From Laguncularia racemosa (taxonomy: Eukaryota > Streptophyta > Magnoliopsida > Myrtales > Combretaceae), in NCBI GenBank assembly GCA_037954665.1, contig JBBMOL010000013.1, positions 682,001 to 746,000 on the forward strand: DNA of 64,000 nucleotides. The letters run 5' to 3'. A model generated the notes under the pieces. The model did not search any database and had not been told where the DNA came from. It was given only the letters and a program-made list of their open reading frames with translations. Shown here piece after piece: positions 1 to 11,734 of this stretch (the stretch's first letter is position 1; every line of letters starts with the position of its first letter). The translations under genes were made by a program, and so were the position numbers.

Positions 1-39
1 AAAGCATAGCATAAATAAACTTATGTAAGAGGTGATTCA

Positions 40-118
40 ACTTCTTCTTCTTCTTCTTCCCTCTCTCTTTTTTTTTCTTTTTGGTGGGGGTGGGGGGGGG
101 GGGGGTGGGGGTGGGTTG
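40..118. repeat. Low-complexity pyrimidine tract followed by G-run
   Basis: A (CTT)n and T-rich stretch (about 40-82) passes into a G/T-rich stretch with a long run of G (about 83-118). It lies within the ADCS intron after exon 8. No exon 9 is visible before the window edge. Confidence 0.75.
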
Positions 119-413
119 GGCTGGGTTGCTGTGTTGTGTGAGTGTGTTTACATTTCCCCAGTTTAGGTTGCTCTATGATTATAAATCATGGATATACCTT
201 TAGACCTTTGGATGAACGAGATATGGTAGGTAGTGACAGTGCCCCAAATCAACAGAGGAAAATGCTCTATCTCCCCAAGCAGTGTCAATGTTGAAAGAGA
301 TTGGAAAAATTTATAGGAACAGATAACCATGCAATCTTACATAAATAAAAAGGAAACAAGAAGACCTTCCTATTTGGCATAATATTAAAATGAAAAACAC
401 ATAAAAAACTGAC

Positions 414-3400
414 CTTTTCTGTTGAGGCACTGTCCAACCAAAAGGTGTTATCAGCGTTGTCATCCCCAAAAAGTTTGCAAAATATATTTTCAGCCCCACC
501 AACTTTGGTAGCTATGCCCTCAAATCTTCTCCATCTCAACTTGAGAAATTTGACAGCAGTTCTTGCATGTGATTCCCTACTGGACAAGCCTAAGCTACTC
601 CTGTCATCCATGCCATATGCCAGCAACCTATTACGAGGGGCCTCTTGATATAATCGGTCACTGTTTATATCACGATCACCAAATGACTCATTTCTTAAAT
701 GAACTTGCTGAAGGAGATGATCAGCATGGGACACCTGCAGGCGTACTAAAAGAAGTTTACTGCTCAAGAGATAGATAAGCTAACCATCAAGCTTTATGCA
801 ACTAAACATCATGCAATTAGGTTGTTGCCACACTTGCACCTACAGTAGAAAGCCCTGACAGCACTTTAAGTCCAGTGCATGAAATTATACCATAACTACA
901 AGGGTAAGGGAAAGAGATATGCATGCTTCATACAGTAGAAAAACACATTAAAAAAGCATGGAATTTTCTATTACCAATAGACTGAGCACTTTTCCCTCTG
1001 AAGATAGATGACCTTGACTTTAACCAATAATCTTCAGTGATTTTCCTAAAATTCTTGAAAATCTGCCTCCCATAGCATGTTGCAACACTTTCTGGATGAA
1101 ACTGCAAGAGGAATAGGAACAGCTTATAAATAAAAGAGGAGACATGAATGGTGAACCACTAACTGCTAATAATGGCCTGAAATAGCACCTGCACTCCATA
1201 GTGAGGTCGATTTGTATGCTTAATTGCCATTAGAACTTTTTTGCTTTGTATATCCTCAGAATGTCTTAGAGGCTGAGATTTTCCATTAATTACTTTTGAG
1301 AACGAATCTCCACATACTTGTTGCCTCAAGTGACCATAAGCATCTAGAACTACATCAGTATTCTGAGTCTCAGAAAAAGAAACGGCATCGCCAGAAGAGG
1401 TCCATGCTATTGGTACAAGTTCTTCAGGAAGCGTCTCTGCATCTATGACAAGAGAATGATACCGAACAACCTGTAAGAAAAATATAAATCAATGCTTCAC
1501 ATAATTGATAATGAGAGCCAGATGTCAGTTGCATATATAAAGAGACAGAGGAAGGGTAAGATATCATCTTAAGACAAGTAAACGTAGAAAAGCAAAGATG
1601 ATATACTTTTATTTTGGCCAGGCAAAGATGTTATATTGAGAAAAGCAATTATACCCTTTCATGCAATATTAATCCAGCATTCCTAGAGCTGTTTCCTTTG
1701 TTAGGCTTGGCAATGAAACAATAGATATCCACTTCTAGCCAAATTATGCAAGCATCTTTTATCGGCATAGAACATTTCTTTTCCAGGTTTAAACAGGTTT
1801 TCAATCATACCAACTCTATGTACAGCATCAATTTCAAAAGACCAACCAACAATTGTTGCAACATCTAAGTTGTCACCCTCAGTTTTCATCATTAATGTAA
1901 TAATTTTCTTTCTAATCAGTTGCCATCATGCTTACAAAAAAGGAAACATGTCACTCGTTATTTATTAAACACCTAATAGGCTGCCACTTTTGCCCCTGTA
2001 TTGTCAGCACTTAACTGCAAATCTAAACACCTATGCTAGGATAACAACCTTTTCCTCTTCCTTTTCCAAGGACCCAACTGCCTAAGTAAGAGCCACAATG
2101 TCATACGTACATGACTACTTATTTATTCTACATATCATTCCTATAGGAAACTGCAAGCACCAAAAACTAAAACATGTATATACTCATTTATACCGCCAAA
2201 TAACGAAGTCCCATGATAAAACCATAAATACAATTTTCTATTTCATGATTAAATGCGAATTCCATTCCATACATGATTATGACAAGCCTCCCATTTCTCT
2301 TATGAGGGAATCAATATTCTTATGAGTGAAATCATCTTTTATGTGTTTTCCCATCAATATAAACATTCTGTTCATATCAAGTTCACTGACTCCATTAGAC
2401 TTTGGTTAAAATGTGATTGCATGACCCAAAGAGGAAACTGGTGAACAAAATAAGTTATGGGTGAACCTGCATTACTCAAAGGTAGACAGTTTCATATAAT
2501 CAGAATGTTCCATTGAGTAAGATGACAGCTAAAGTCAAATTAACAAAATGCTCAGCACTTGACTACTTATGGACAAACAAACCTTAAATCCTGAGTCCCC
2601 ACCAGATGGAATATCACTAAACAGCTGGCTTCCATCATGCTCAATCTCACTGGAAGAATGTACACAGAATCAGAACAAAGAATGATGTCCCAATATTGCA
2701 TATTTACAATAAGAAAAATCCATTATTTAACATCTTGGCAAGGATGATATAGCACATAGTTTATTTGTTCAATTACTTTTCCACCTTACATCGAAAAACA
2801 TAAGTTGAAAAGTTAAATGCACTTTGCACACATCTCTATAAGTACCTCAAGCGGCCATGGACTGGCTCCGAAGCATGGATAACTTGAGCACCATGCACAT
2901 AACCCAAAGCCTAGAAAACAATAAACCATTTCATATTATCAACCACATGAGAAAAATATTCATCATAAAAAAAGATAATTCATATAGTGGATGCAAGTCA
3001 TGCTAAAAGTCATGTTACAAAAGTTTTGTCCCCCGTAGTCTATTCTGACCATGAAATACTGAAGTAGCTTCTCCAACCCTCTGGATGGTGACAAGGATAA
3101 ATCAGCATAGGCACAGTGAAACCAATCAAAATCAAGAGCCAAAAAAAAATGAAAAGTTGATGAAACAGATAATCCTAGGTATCGACTATTTACAATACTA
3201 TAGGTTTTTTAGGGCCATATAATAAGATCCTGTGAAGGAAAAGCTTCCATCATTAGTAACAAAATGCAGAGGATGCTACTTTGCCTCAGAAACTTCATTT
3301 TAGGGAAGACGTGCATTCAAAATTTTCAGATAGTCAAGCTGTTATATGATACTAATTTCAGAAGGGCTGGATAATACTTAAGAAACAATTGGCGTTAGAT

Positions 3401-6400
3401 CATCAAGGAAGCAGTTCAATGCCATTTGTGGACCTTGAAACATGCAATTCCTTAAAAGAAGCATTATTAACTTGGTAATTAGAAGTTCAACACATGCATG
3501 CACATTAAAAGTGCTTGCATGTGTGATAGGATAGAAAATTACGGATGACAGTAAAGTCCATAATGCTCCAAGGTGAACAATGAATTAAAATATAGCTGTT
3601 TTTCTAGCATCTTAAATAAACAAAGCACTTTTGATATATAACAAAATGGGTGACATCTTGCTGAGGCATAATCAATAAGCATTGAGCTCTTTTATGAGAA
3701 TTATTCTTTCAAATGATTGTATTGTGAAACTATCAAACCATTCCAGATCATGAAAGTTCAAACCTCTTGAAACCACACTCGAATTTAACTTGTGAATCTA
3801 CCTTAATTGATACGACCTCACAAGTGTATGTGTGTAGTAGTGTTCTGATGTGTTGTTGCACATGTGTAGTGCTGTTATATAGTGTCGTTTGTGTGGTGTG
3901 GAGTCTATATGTGTAATAGTGGCAATTGTGTAATTAGCGTGAAGTTGTCTAGGGTGTATTTATTATAAATAGGAGTAGCTAGTTAGTTGAGGGGGAGTTA
4001 AATATTTTATTGAGAGTTTGTGAGTTGTATGAGCCTGCTCTTGGAGCTTCATTGAAGGTATATTAGGGTTTTTACTTCTCTTCTACAGAAATCAATAAAA
4101 ATTTTAGTTTTCAATTATTGTAATTTCCTAATTCATATCAATTGATGCTGTCAGTGGGAAATCCCAATGGGAAGGATAAGAATGGCAGATGACTCTATAT
4201 TCATTATCAGTCAATGATTGCACCAGCGCTTGTTGGAGATGCATCAAATGGTGTATGATTTGTGGCTTGATTGGAAGGCACAACAAGAGATGCAGGAGCC
4301 ACATGAAGACTCCTACCTAGGGATGTCTTCCTTGGATCAACCATCATTGTAGTAGCAACTAGACTATGACCGGCAAACAGCAACTGTTGAACCACATGCA
4401 TAGAATGTTTCATTCACTGTAGCAGGTGGAATTGGTGTTGTCGAACAATCAATACCTAAAGTAGATGAGGATTTCCCTATGAATGCTGCGAATGTTACTT
4501 TGCTGGTGTCCAAAGGAGTTGATCCAGTTCATTGGATCATGCTAACAGAGAAATATTCCAAGATCCATCGAACTAGAGCTGATTGTAAGATTCCATTTGT
4601 TTCTATGTATACAAAGGGTAACTCCTTAGGCCCCCGGTTGATATCCTCTTGGAAGCTGCTAACTGGTTTAGTTGTCTATTATATTTGGAAGGAAAGGAAT
4701 GAGAAGAGATTAGGCCTTAGCACTCACTTGGTTGCGGATGTGACCCGTATTATACTCTCTTGTTTTTTTGCTAGTGATGGCCTTTTTTTGAATGCTTAAA
4801 GGACCTTTTAGCACTCTTTGATTGTATAGGCAAGATTTCGACCTTAGCACCCTTTTGTTTCTTGGTGCTTAGTTTGAGATTTTAGGTTTTTTGTAGTACT
4901 TTTTGTTTTGTGTGCTTTGCCTCTTGTATACATTCTTTTTTGATTTAATGAAAATATATCTGACCTTTATCTAAAAAAAAGCAAACCATTTATTGGCTTA
5001 AGATGTAGAGAAGACAACTACCTCAATTGGATTAGGAGATGTTTACATAGGAGCTTTTGTGTCAATGTGGCAGCTATTGCGGTGAATTTTCCAGCAACTT
5101 ATCCAATGAATGCAATGAGAAAGTGCACAAAGATTCAAAAGCCATTGCCAATACTTCATCTTATTCTTAGGCCACTGTAGTTTTTCGACCAGGTGATTGC
5201 TCTGTTGTCCATCATCTAGGTGCAGGTTCTGATGAATGTTTATCAGGTGTTCGACATAATGTTTCAATAGGAAGATAGTTCCGCTGCTCAATAAGGAGAT
5301 CATAGAGGCGCTTTTGGTGAGTGTATGAGCACTTGCAACAACACTTCTAGTGCTTGTAAAGACACTCCTATTAACTCTGAGATGGTTAACTGCAGTAACA
5401 AGGAGCATTCTAATCCTAGCGATGTTAACTTTTCGCCAATACTTGTCAAATTTGATGAACAAGAAGACTCACTAGAGACTATTGATCAACTAGAACAGGA
5501 GATCCTGCTAAAGAATGTTGATTGGAATGCGCCAATAACTTTGCCAGAGATTCGTTGAAGACTAAAAATTTGATTTCAACCAGGGACTGTCTCTCATGGC
5601 CTAATTCTTCCTTGCAAAGACCTTCCACCTCATGACCAATCTCCATACCTTGTTAGTGATTTCTTGCCTGTTAGCAATGGAGATATAGTTAATTTTGTTG
5701 TGAATACTCACTATGGTGTGATTGTAAATGAGCGAGCTGTTCATGCTCACACTTGCGAGGGTCCTGGTATCCATGTGACCAACGCCTTAGGTGTTTCATT
5801 GGCCTGGTGGGAAAAAGCTTTATAATAGTGTGGATAATAGAGGAGAGTGCATTATTGTCCATTATTGCCGTTAGAGCTTGTTAAGAAGACATAACATCAG
5901 TTTCTAGTAATAGTTGAGGGTCTGGTTCCTATTTTACATGTGGGTTCGGCTACACACAATTCCTTCATATCACAATTGCTTCATGGGCATCATTTGTTTT
6001 ATGGGCTTAGTTTTCCAGCTTATACTGAAATTGATGAGACTTTTAAAGTGGGATGTCCTTGGTTACAGTTTTTGCAGTGCTTGGTTGGTGTGGGGCAACG
6101 GGTTTTAATTCATGTATCAGTTGATGAGTTCGCCATGGTGGGAGCCAGTACATCAATGGCCAGTGAATCAATTAAGGATTGCACAACAAATAATGTTGAG
6201 TTTTAAGCCACAGGTGTGGGATAGGATTGTTGTTTCTCCAGACTTTCCTCAAGGGCAAGGACATTTTTTCAAGGGGTTAGTAATTGATACAACCCCATGG
6301 GTGTATGTGTGTAGTTAGTGTCCTGATGTATTGTTACATGTATGTAATGCTATTATATAGTGTTGTTTGTGTAGTATAGAGTCTATATGCGTAATAGTGG

Positions 6401-8602
6401 CAATTGTGTGATTAGTATGAAGTTTTCTAAGGTTTATCTACTATAAATAGGAGTAGCTAGTTTGTTGAGAGGGAGTTAGATATTTTGTCAAGAGTTTACG
6501 AGTTGTATGAGCAAAGATGCTCATGGACCTTCATTGAATGTATATAGGGTTTGTACTTCTCTCCTACAAAAATCAATAAAAATTTTAGTTTTCAATTACT
6601 GTAATTTCCTAGTTCATATCATTAAGTATGCCAAAAGGGCAGCTTACAACTAGCTCGTCCCTTTTGCAGTGTCTTTACAGGCACATTTGATTCAAGAAAA
6701 GATCATAATGATTCTCCAAAACTCATGAGTAAACAAAATTTCTAAGAAAAACCTAAAGAACATGGTCTGCACAGAACAGATTGTATGGATATAGAAATTA
6801 CTACGATTAAAATATAGACAGAAGAGAAAATTAATCCAATTCTAGGCTCTCAAGAAGATGAAGAAGATATCTATGTAGTTAATGCCTTACCAACTCTTAA
6901 ACAGAATATACACATGTGACAAATAGAACAAAAGCAAAAATTAGACGCCAAATTGGACGTACCTGATGCCCAAGGCAGACACCTAAAATTGGGATATCCC
7001 CACTCTCATCCAAGAGCTTAAGACAAATTCCTGTAAGATTTTCAATATATTACCATAGAAGTACCAGCATAATGAATGATGAGAATCTGACAATATACCA
7101 TCCAAAGAAATGATGAAGGGAAAGAAGGTGCAAGGAGCAAAGGAAGACAATTATCTGTTTTTTTTAAGTCAAATGCTAGGAATACCATCCCAATTCACTA
7201 ACTCCCTTTTTATAAATTGATTGAATAGAAAATGCCAGAGTTATGCACAAGCTCTCAACACCTGGTAAGTCCATTAAGATTCAATTTTATGTTTTGTAGC
7301 CATACTGCAATTCTCTAAGTATATGTCTTTAATCTGAAATTCTCAGAGTCATCACATAATGGATATGTGAGCCAACCTTTTGCTCATGTCAAAGCTAGCA
7401 ATCCACATCAAAGGAGTCTTTTTTCTCATGCAGCAAATTTACTGAGGACAAACAGAATATAGCATTGATGATTCTTTCATTACTCTAACTCTGCTATTTT
7501 GATACCTCAGATTTTAGGTGGTCAAGTAAAGTATTTTCCTTTTCAACAGAAAGAGTTTCCCACACCATGCAAAAACATTAAGTGCATTACACAATTTTTC
7601 ATTCCATTTTTCATGGGTTGCCAATATTTCATTTCCATAAGCATAAGTGAAATTTAATGGACATCACATGTATTGACCATGTTGTAACAAAAAAAAAAAA
7701 AGAGGAAAAATGAGGAAGTATAATTCATTCATTGCTAATAAGTTAAATTTAACATCTTAAGGGAATGAATTATGAAAATTTTATTGCGGTATATTATCGT
7801 ACCACTATTGTATAGGGGTAAAACAGTCTTTTCTACTTGTGTATAAGGGTTACATATTCTAATTCTACAATATAAATATATATTGTACACTACTCTGATA
7901 GTAAGTTCAATAATACAATATTCTATTTTGTACAAAATTCTGTACTTGTAGAAAGTAAAGCTCAAAGGGAAAATCACTTGGATTTAGCATAAGGTAAAGC
8001 AAATGTAAAGTAAAAAATTCATCTCGTTGATACCTATATCTGCAGGGCAGGAAGGAGAACCAGGTCCAGGCGATATGACTACATTGTCAAATGACTTTGC
8101 TTCATACAAATAATAGATAATTTCATCCCACGTCCAACTATCGTTCTTTATCACGGTTGGAGGTGCTGCCATCATATTGACAAGCAAAGGCATCACTATG
8201 CAGCAAACATTATAGCATTATTCCATATTCGTGCCAGAGAGGCTGAAGTGCCCCTAAAAAAATGTAACACTACTCATAAACTGTAAAAGACTTACTTCCA
8301 TTGATAATCGACAATTCCTGATAAATATTGTATGTATAACTATCATAGTTGTCGATCAATAATGTCCTTACATATTCCAGCTTTTTATGAGGCTCATCCA
8401 GTTTTTTCTTTCCAACAAAAGCTCCATCCAAATGTCCTGGCATCAAATGGCTACATATAACCAATCTCTTACCCCTGCAAGAACCATTCCATGTGCAACT
8501 ACTGGTCTTTATAGATGGTCTCTGCATTGCATTCAAATGGTGCAAACCCTCGATGGAAGGAAATTTAATCTCTGAAGATGATGAGCATGTGCTGAGCTTC
8601 AT
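414..8602 (-). CDS. ADCS: Aminodeoxychorismate synthase, N-terminal part (8 exons, gene cut by left edge)
   Basis: Glutamine amidotransferase plus the start of the PabB-like domain of the bifunctional enzyme that makes aminodeoxychorismate from chorismate and glutamine for p-aminobenzoate and folate, in plastids. Exons on the minus strand, joined by GT-AG introns with consistent phases: 8296-8602, 8034-8165, 6963-7030, 2846-2910, 2583-2649, 1189-1470, 975-1101, 414-745. The ATG at 8602 opens a Ser/Arg/Lys-rich leader of about 80 residues that fits a plastid transit peptide, followed by TLLIDNYDSYTYNIYQ. Exon 2 carries the oxyanion-loop motif VISPGPGSP, exon 3 the nucleophile motif GVCLGHQ, and exon 7 the FHPES His/Glu pair, so the catalytic triad is intact. 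Exon 8 enters the PabB part (VGGAENIF, then TFWLDSAS). The rest of PabB lies outside the window. Intron 3 (about 4 kb) is swollen by an LTR element. Product assignment is firm; exon edges were read by eye. Confidence 0.93.
3808..4140 (+). repeat. 5' LTR of the intronic LTR element
   Basis: It matches 6285-6621 along its full length, with many scattered substitutions, mostly transitions. TATTATAAATAG at about 3960 is a TATA-like box and AATCAATAAAAA at about 4090 is a polyadenylation-like signal. Confidence 0.88.
4590..4980 (+). mobile_element. LINE 3'-end fragment nested in the LTR element
   Basis: The frame at 4479-4799 includes VVYYIWKERN, the tail that follows the zinc-binding RT region of plant L1-type ORF2. 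It is followed by a TG-rich 3' UTR and an A-run (4972-4979). This is the 3' end of a severely 5'-truncated LINE. The left junction is uncertain to within about 100 bp, and I found no target duplication. Confidence 0.65.
5575..5825 (+). pseudogene. Unidentified open frame inside the LTR element
   Basis: About 83 codons are open between stops, containing VSHGLILPCKDLPPHDQ and AVHAHTCEGPGIHVTNALG. A neighbouring frame upstream (5325-5558, with DSLETIDQLEQEILLKNVDW) and one downstream (5940-6206, with HNSFISQLLHGHHLFYG) look like pieces of the same decayed reading unit separated by frameshifts. I do not recognise the family. It could be an element-specific ORF or captured host sequence. Confidence 0.35.
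6285..6621 (+). repeat. 3' LTR of the intronic LTR element
   Basis: Partner of 3808-4140, with the same TGATAC start and ATATCA end. It is preceded by a purine-rich stretch (AAGGGG at about 6271) that could be the polypurine tract. Confidence 0.88.
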
Positions 8603-8627
8603 GTTTTATCAAGAGTACAAAAGGTGG
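8603..8627 (-). other. ADCS: 5' UTR part of ADCS exon 2 (inferred acceptor)
   Basis: Just upstream of the ATG a pyrimidine-containing acceptor (TTTGTCCAG, ending at 8628 on the minus strand) would join this leader to the distal 5' UTR exon ending at 10367. This is inferred from splice signals only; no transcript evidence is available. Confidence 0.4.
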
Positions 8628-10366
8628 CTGGACAAACCTTTAGTACTCAGTTAGTGGAGTAGCCTGAGGAAACGCAAAGATTTAAAGAAAATAATGATTA
8701 GTTATCCACCACCTGCTATAGGATTTTGTTTTTTTAAGCTTAGAAAAGGGCATGGTTTTCCAAGTTAGAGACTTAGCAAAAAATCCACTTGCTTCCTCAA
8801 CTAAATATGTCTTAAATAGTGTCGAGACTAAACCTAAGAAGTACATTAGAAGCATATTAATACAAATGCTTTCACAATGCTCTGTATAGACTCTTTTCAT
8901 GAGAAGCACATTCATTGGATTCCCATACTAATTGCAATCACAATTTACCTAGGCTATATCCTAGCTCCGTGATTACTACCAGTACTCATTGACATATATG
9001 GGACCGGTGGCAATGTGAAATAAAAAGCCTTCAAGATGGCAAATGTGAAAACCAAACGAAAGGTAATGGGATAGTTGAAAGTAGGTCTACAGAACTAAGA
9101 ATCTCCTCTCTTTTTTTCTTCATATAGGGTATTCTATCTATGGAAATTCAGAGCAGGAGTACACATAACACTATGAACTACAGTAGTCACTTCTTTGGGT
9201 TTCCTTCACTCCTCCCTTGCTTCTTTCCTGTGCTTCGTTAGCTTGAGCTTGTGCGGTTGAAGGAATTAGGTAACTACTAAAAATCATGGTGCTGGTGCTT
9301 AGGTAGGTCATTTCAGTGAAGCGGTGGTCCACTTCTGCTTCAATAGTAAAATTGATTTTTATAGTCCCAACACATTAATCAACCAAATCTACTACTACCA
9401 CTTGGCTCCTCACTCCACTCTATCTAGGCAAAGGAAAGAACTGACTTACAAAAGGGTGCAGCAAGGAAAGAAGGCTATGTAAGCTAGCCACTAGATTTAT
9501 GCTTAGGGAAGAGAGTCTGAGAAAAGTGAAGGAGCTATGCAAGCAAAGTAGGGATGTTGGGGCTAATTAGCGCTCCAAGGTAACGTACCTTTTGCGATTT
9601 GTAGATTGGGTTAAACGAGTCTCTTAGGAAAAAGGAAGCACTACTTCCAATCTGTCTCAAGTTAATACATGCCTTAAGACCAAAGAAGGGATGGGGGAGC
9701 AGTAGACTGCAACTGCATCCACATGATCTCTCAATTATATATCATTATCTAGAGCAATCCGTTTGTTATAGACTCCTTGACCAGTCCATTTTATGGCATT
9801 CCCACTTTCATTTATGCCATTCCTGTGCTTCTATCTAATCACAACCAATGTAATCCAGCTCAACAGTTGGGAATTAATAGCCTTCTTGCTAACTACTGCA
9901 ACTCACAGATCGAAATCAATATAGCTTATGACAAAAGTGCCTAGTCATACAAGCTTGCTGAACCAAATATACATATCAATAAAACCAGTGAACAATTTCT
10001 CCAACTTTGACTAATTATATTACATCAGAACGAAAGCTTTCCTTATGTTACTATAATAATGTGTTGAATAAAAAACAATATAAAATAAACAAACTAACTA
10101 AACAGATACCAATTATTCAATGTAATTATCAAATTCTATAAGATCCCAATTGAATCAATTCAACATCTATTCAAACTCACATTATGTTCCCCTCCAACAA
10201 TCTGAATCCAAACAACAACGACTAACTTAACGCCACCAATACAATCATTCCAAAAATAAATGAATACAAACATGCGGCAATAAAAGAAAGTTCGAAACTT
10301 TAATTCCCAAATACAAAATCAAACATTAAATACGAAAACAAATAACAAAACAGAGAGATGTATTAC

Positions 10367-10466
10367 CTCAGAGCATAGCTAGCTGCCTTATTCCATGGAG
10401 GTACGTGTATATGTAGTATTCATGCTAATGCACATGTATACAATGTTTATTTGTGCGTGTTAGTGG

Positions 10467-10513
<47 letters not shown>

Positions 10514-10620
10514 AAGAGGAGGGTGAGGATTGGAGCGAGATTCGGTGGAGGTGGTGAAGAGGCAAAGACGAGGTTCGAATCAACTGGGACCTACGCCCAT
10601 GACGAAATGGACAGTCCATA
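10367..10620 (-). other. ADCS: Putative distal 5' UTR exon of ADCS
   Basis: Read on the minus strand, the segment is a CT-rich leader, including a long (CT)n tract at 10472-10507, and ends in the donor TGAG|GTAATA at 10367/10366. That fits a non-coding first exon whose intron (about 1.7 kb) ends just before the ATG at 8602. It contains upstream ATGs, among them a three-codon ATG GAA TAA at 10396-10388. The 5' end is a guess, since no TATA box is obvious. The intron between it and 8628 shows no coding potential. Confidence 0.45.
10472..10507. repeat. (GA)n microsatellite
   Basis: About 18 GA units, reading as (CT)n in the direction of ADCS transcription and lying in its inferred leader exon. 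CT tracts are common in plant 5' UTRs. Confidence 0.9.
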
Positions 10621-10659
10621 TTTGCTTCTCTCTGGACCAAAAAGTGAGTAAAAAGCGCC

Positions 10660-10710
10660 CCTCCTTCACAAATAATAATAATAATAATACGACGTCGTTC
10701 ATGCACCAAT
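10660..10710 (-). promoter_or_regulatory. Candidate ADCS promoter segment with ACGT-core palindrome
   Basis: An (AAT)n run at about 10669-10688 is followed by the perfect palindrome ACGACGTCGT (10689-10698), an ACGT-core site of the kind bound by plant bZIP factors. It sits 70-80 bp upstream of the inferred leader exon. The role is inferred from position only. Confidence 0.3.
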
Positions 10711-10769
10711 TTCTTTATTTGTTCGGTAATCAATGCGATTATTGAATACCAAAGTATCATTATATTTTC

Positions 10770-11730
10770 AACAGATTATCCGATTGGTTGTCATAACAAC
10801 CCTCTATTATAACTTTTAATTTCAAAACTTATGCACATGCCCACAGAAATCTACGGTTTCCTTGTTATATGTGTTAAATATCTATCGTGAATTGTTATTA
10901 ATATATAAATAAATTAATATATATCTCATATACGTAAGGTATCGTGATTCATATAAAAAATATACAAATATATATTTAAGGAAAAAATATTTATATATAT
11001 ATATATTAAATATTTATATAGACATCAATAAATGAATGGTAAAAATATAAAATGTGGAGTAACACAGCCGTGTGACACATGCACACAACTCACAGGTCAC
11101 AGCACCACATCTTAGCCGCCTCTTACACCTTGTCCTTTCTTGTTCGCTCTCTCCCCAATGTATGTATGTACCAAAACCTCCCCAATACCCATTCTAAGTT
11201 TAACTGATCATGGATCGACATCTGTTCCTTTCGGCAATGTATCCGGGTTGTCTTTACATTCAGTTTCATTGTTTATTTTCATTAATTCGTTATATCTTTC
11301 TGATTTAAGTAAACATTTAGTATTTACACTTTATTGGGATAGATCCAAAAGCTTCTCTCACATAAGAGCAAAAACATTATATAAATACTACAATCGATAA
11401 TAACTTGAATCACATAACAATTAAATGAACGACTTTAAAGAATCTCACTCTATATCTACAAATATAACAAGAATATCAAGTAAATTGGAGTTTAGCTCTA
11501 TAAATCGACAATACATAAATAAATTGTGACACTTTAAAACTTAGATAGTTACAACCCACCATATATCATTGCTAAAACTCTTAATTTCTCTAAAATCACA
11601 AATATTCTTATATTTCCACAGTATAAATAACCTATCAAATTCTTAAATATCACATTGAAATATTTTCTATTTATTTGATAATATACATAACTCTAAAAAT
11701 TTCTAAATAAATTAAAATCTAACCAAATTT
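10770..11730. other. Intergenic, no gene seen
   Basis: AT-rich DNA with (TA)n patches at about 10900-11010. A slightly GC-richer stretch at 11060-11160 has no convincing reading frame. Short open frames here have low-complexity composition and no recognisable domain. Confidence 0.6.
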
Positions 11731-11734
11731 AATC

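Larger units (their letters stand above)
3808..6621 (+). mobile_element. Non-autonomous LTR retrotransposon in ADCS intron 3
   Basis: Two LTRs of 333 and 337 bp begin TGATAC and end ATATCA, so they have TG...CA termini. The flanks TTAAT and TTAAG are a 4-of-5 target duplication. The sequence after the 5' LTR (TGATGCTGTCAGTGGGA) resembles a decayed primer-binding site of the TGGCGCCGTTGCC type; this is a weak match. The internal region is only 2.1 kb, with no protease, RT or integrase, so it could not move by itself. It contains a nested LINE 3' end and unidentified open frames. The orientation is opposite to the host gene. The superfamily is not settled. Confidence 0.85.

Noticed and set aside
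10425..10760. 111-codon frame rich in Ser/Leu
   Set aside because: It is a translation of the (CT)n microsatellite in the inferred ADCS leader.
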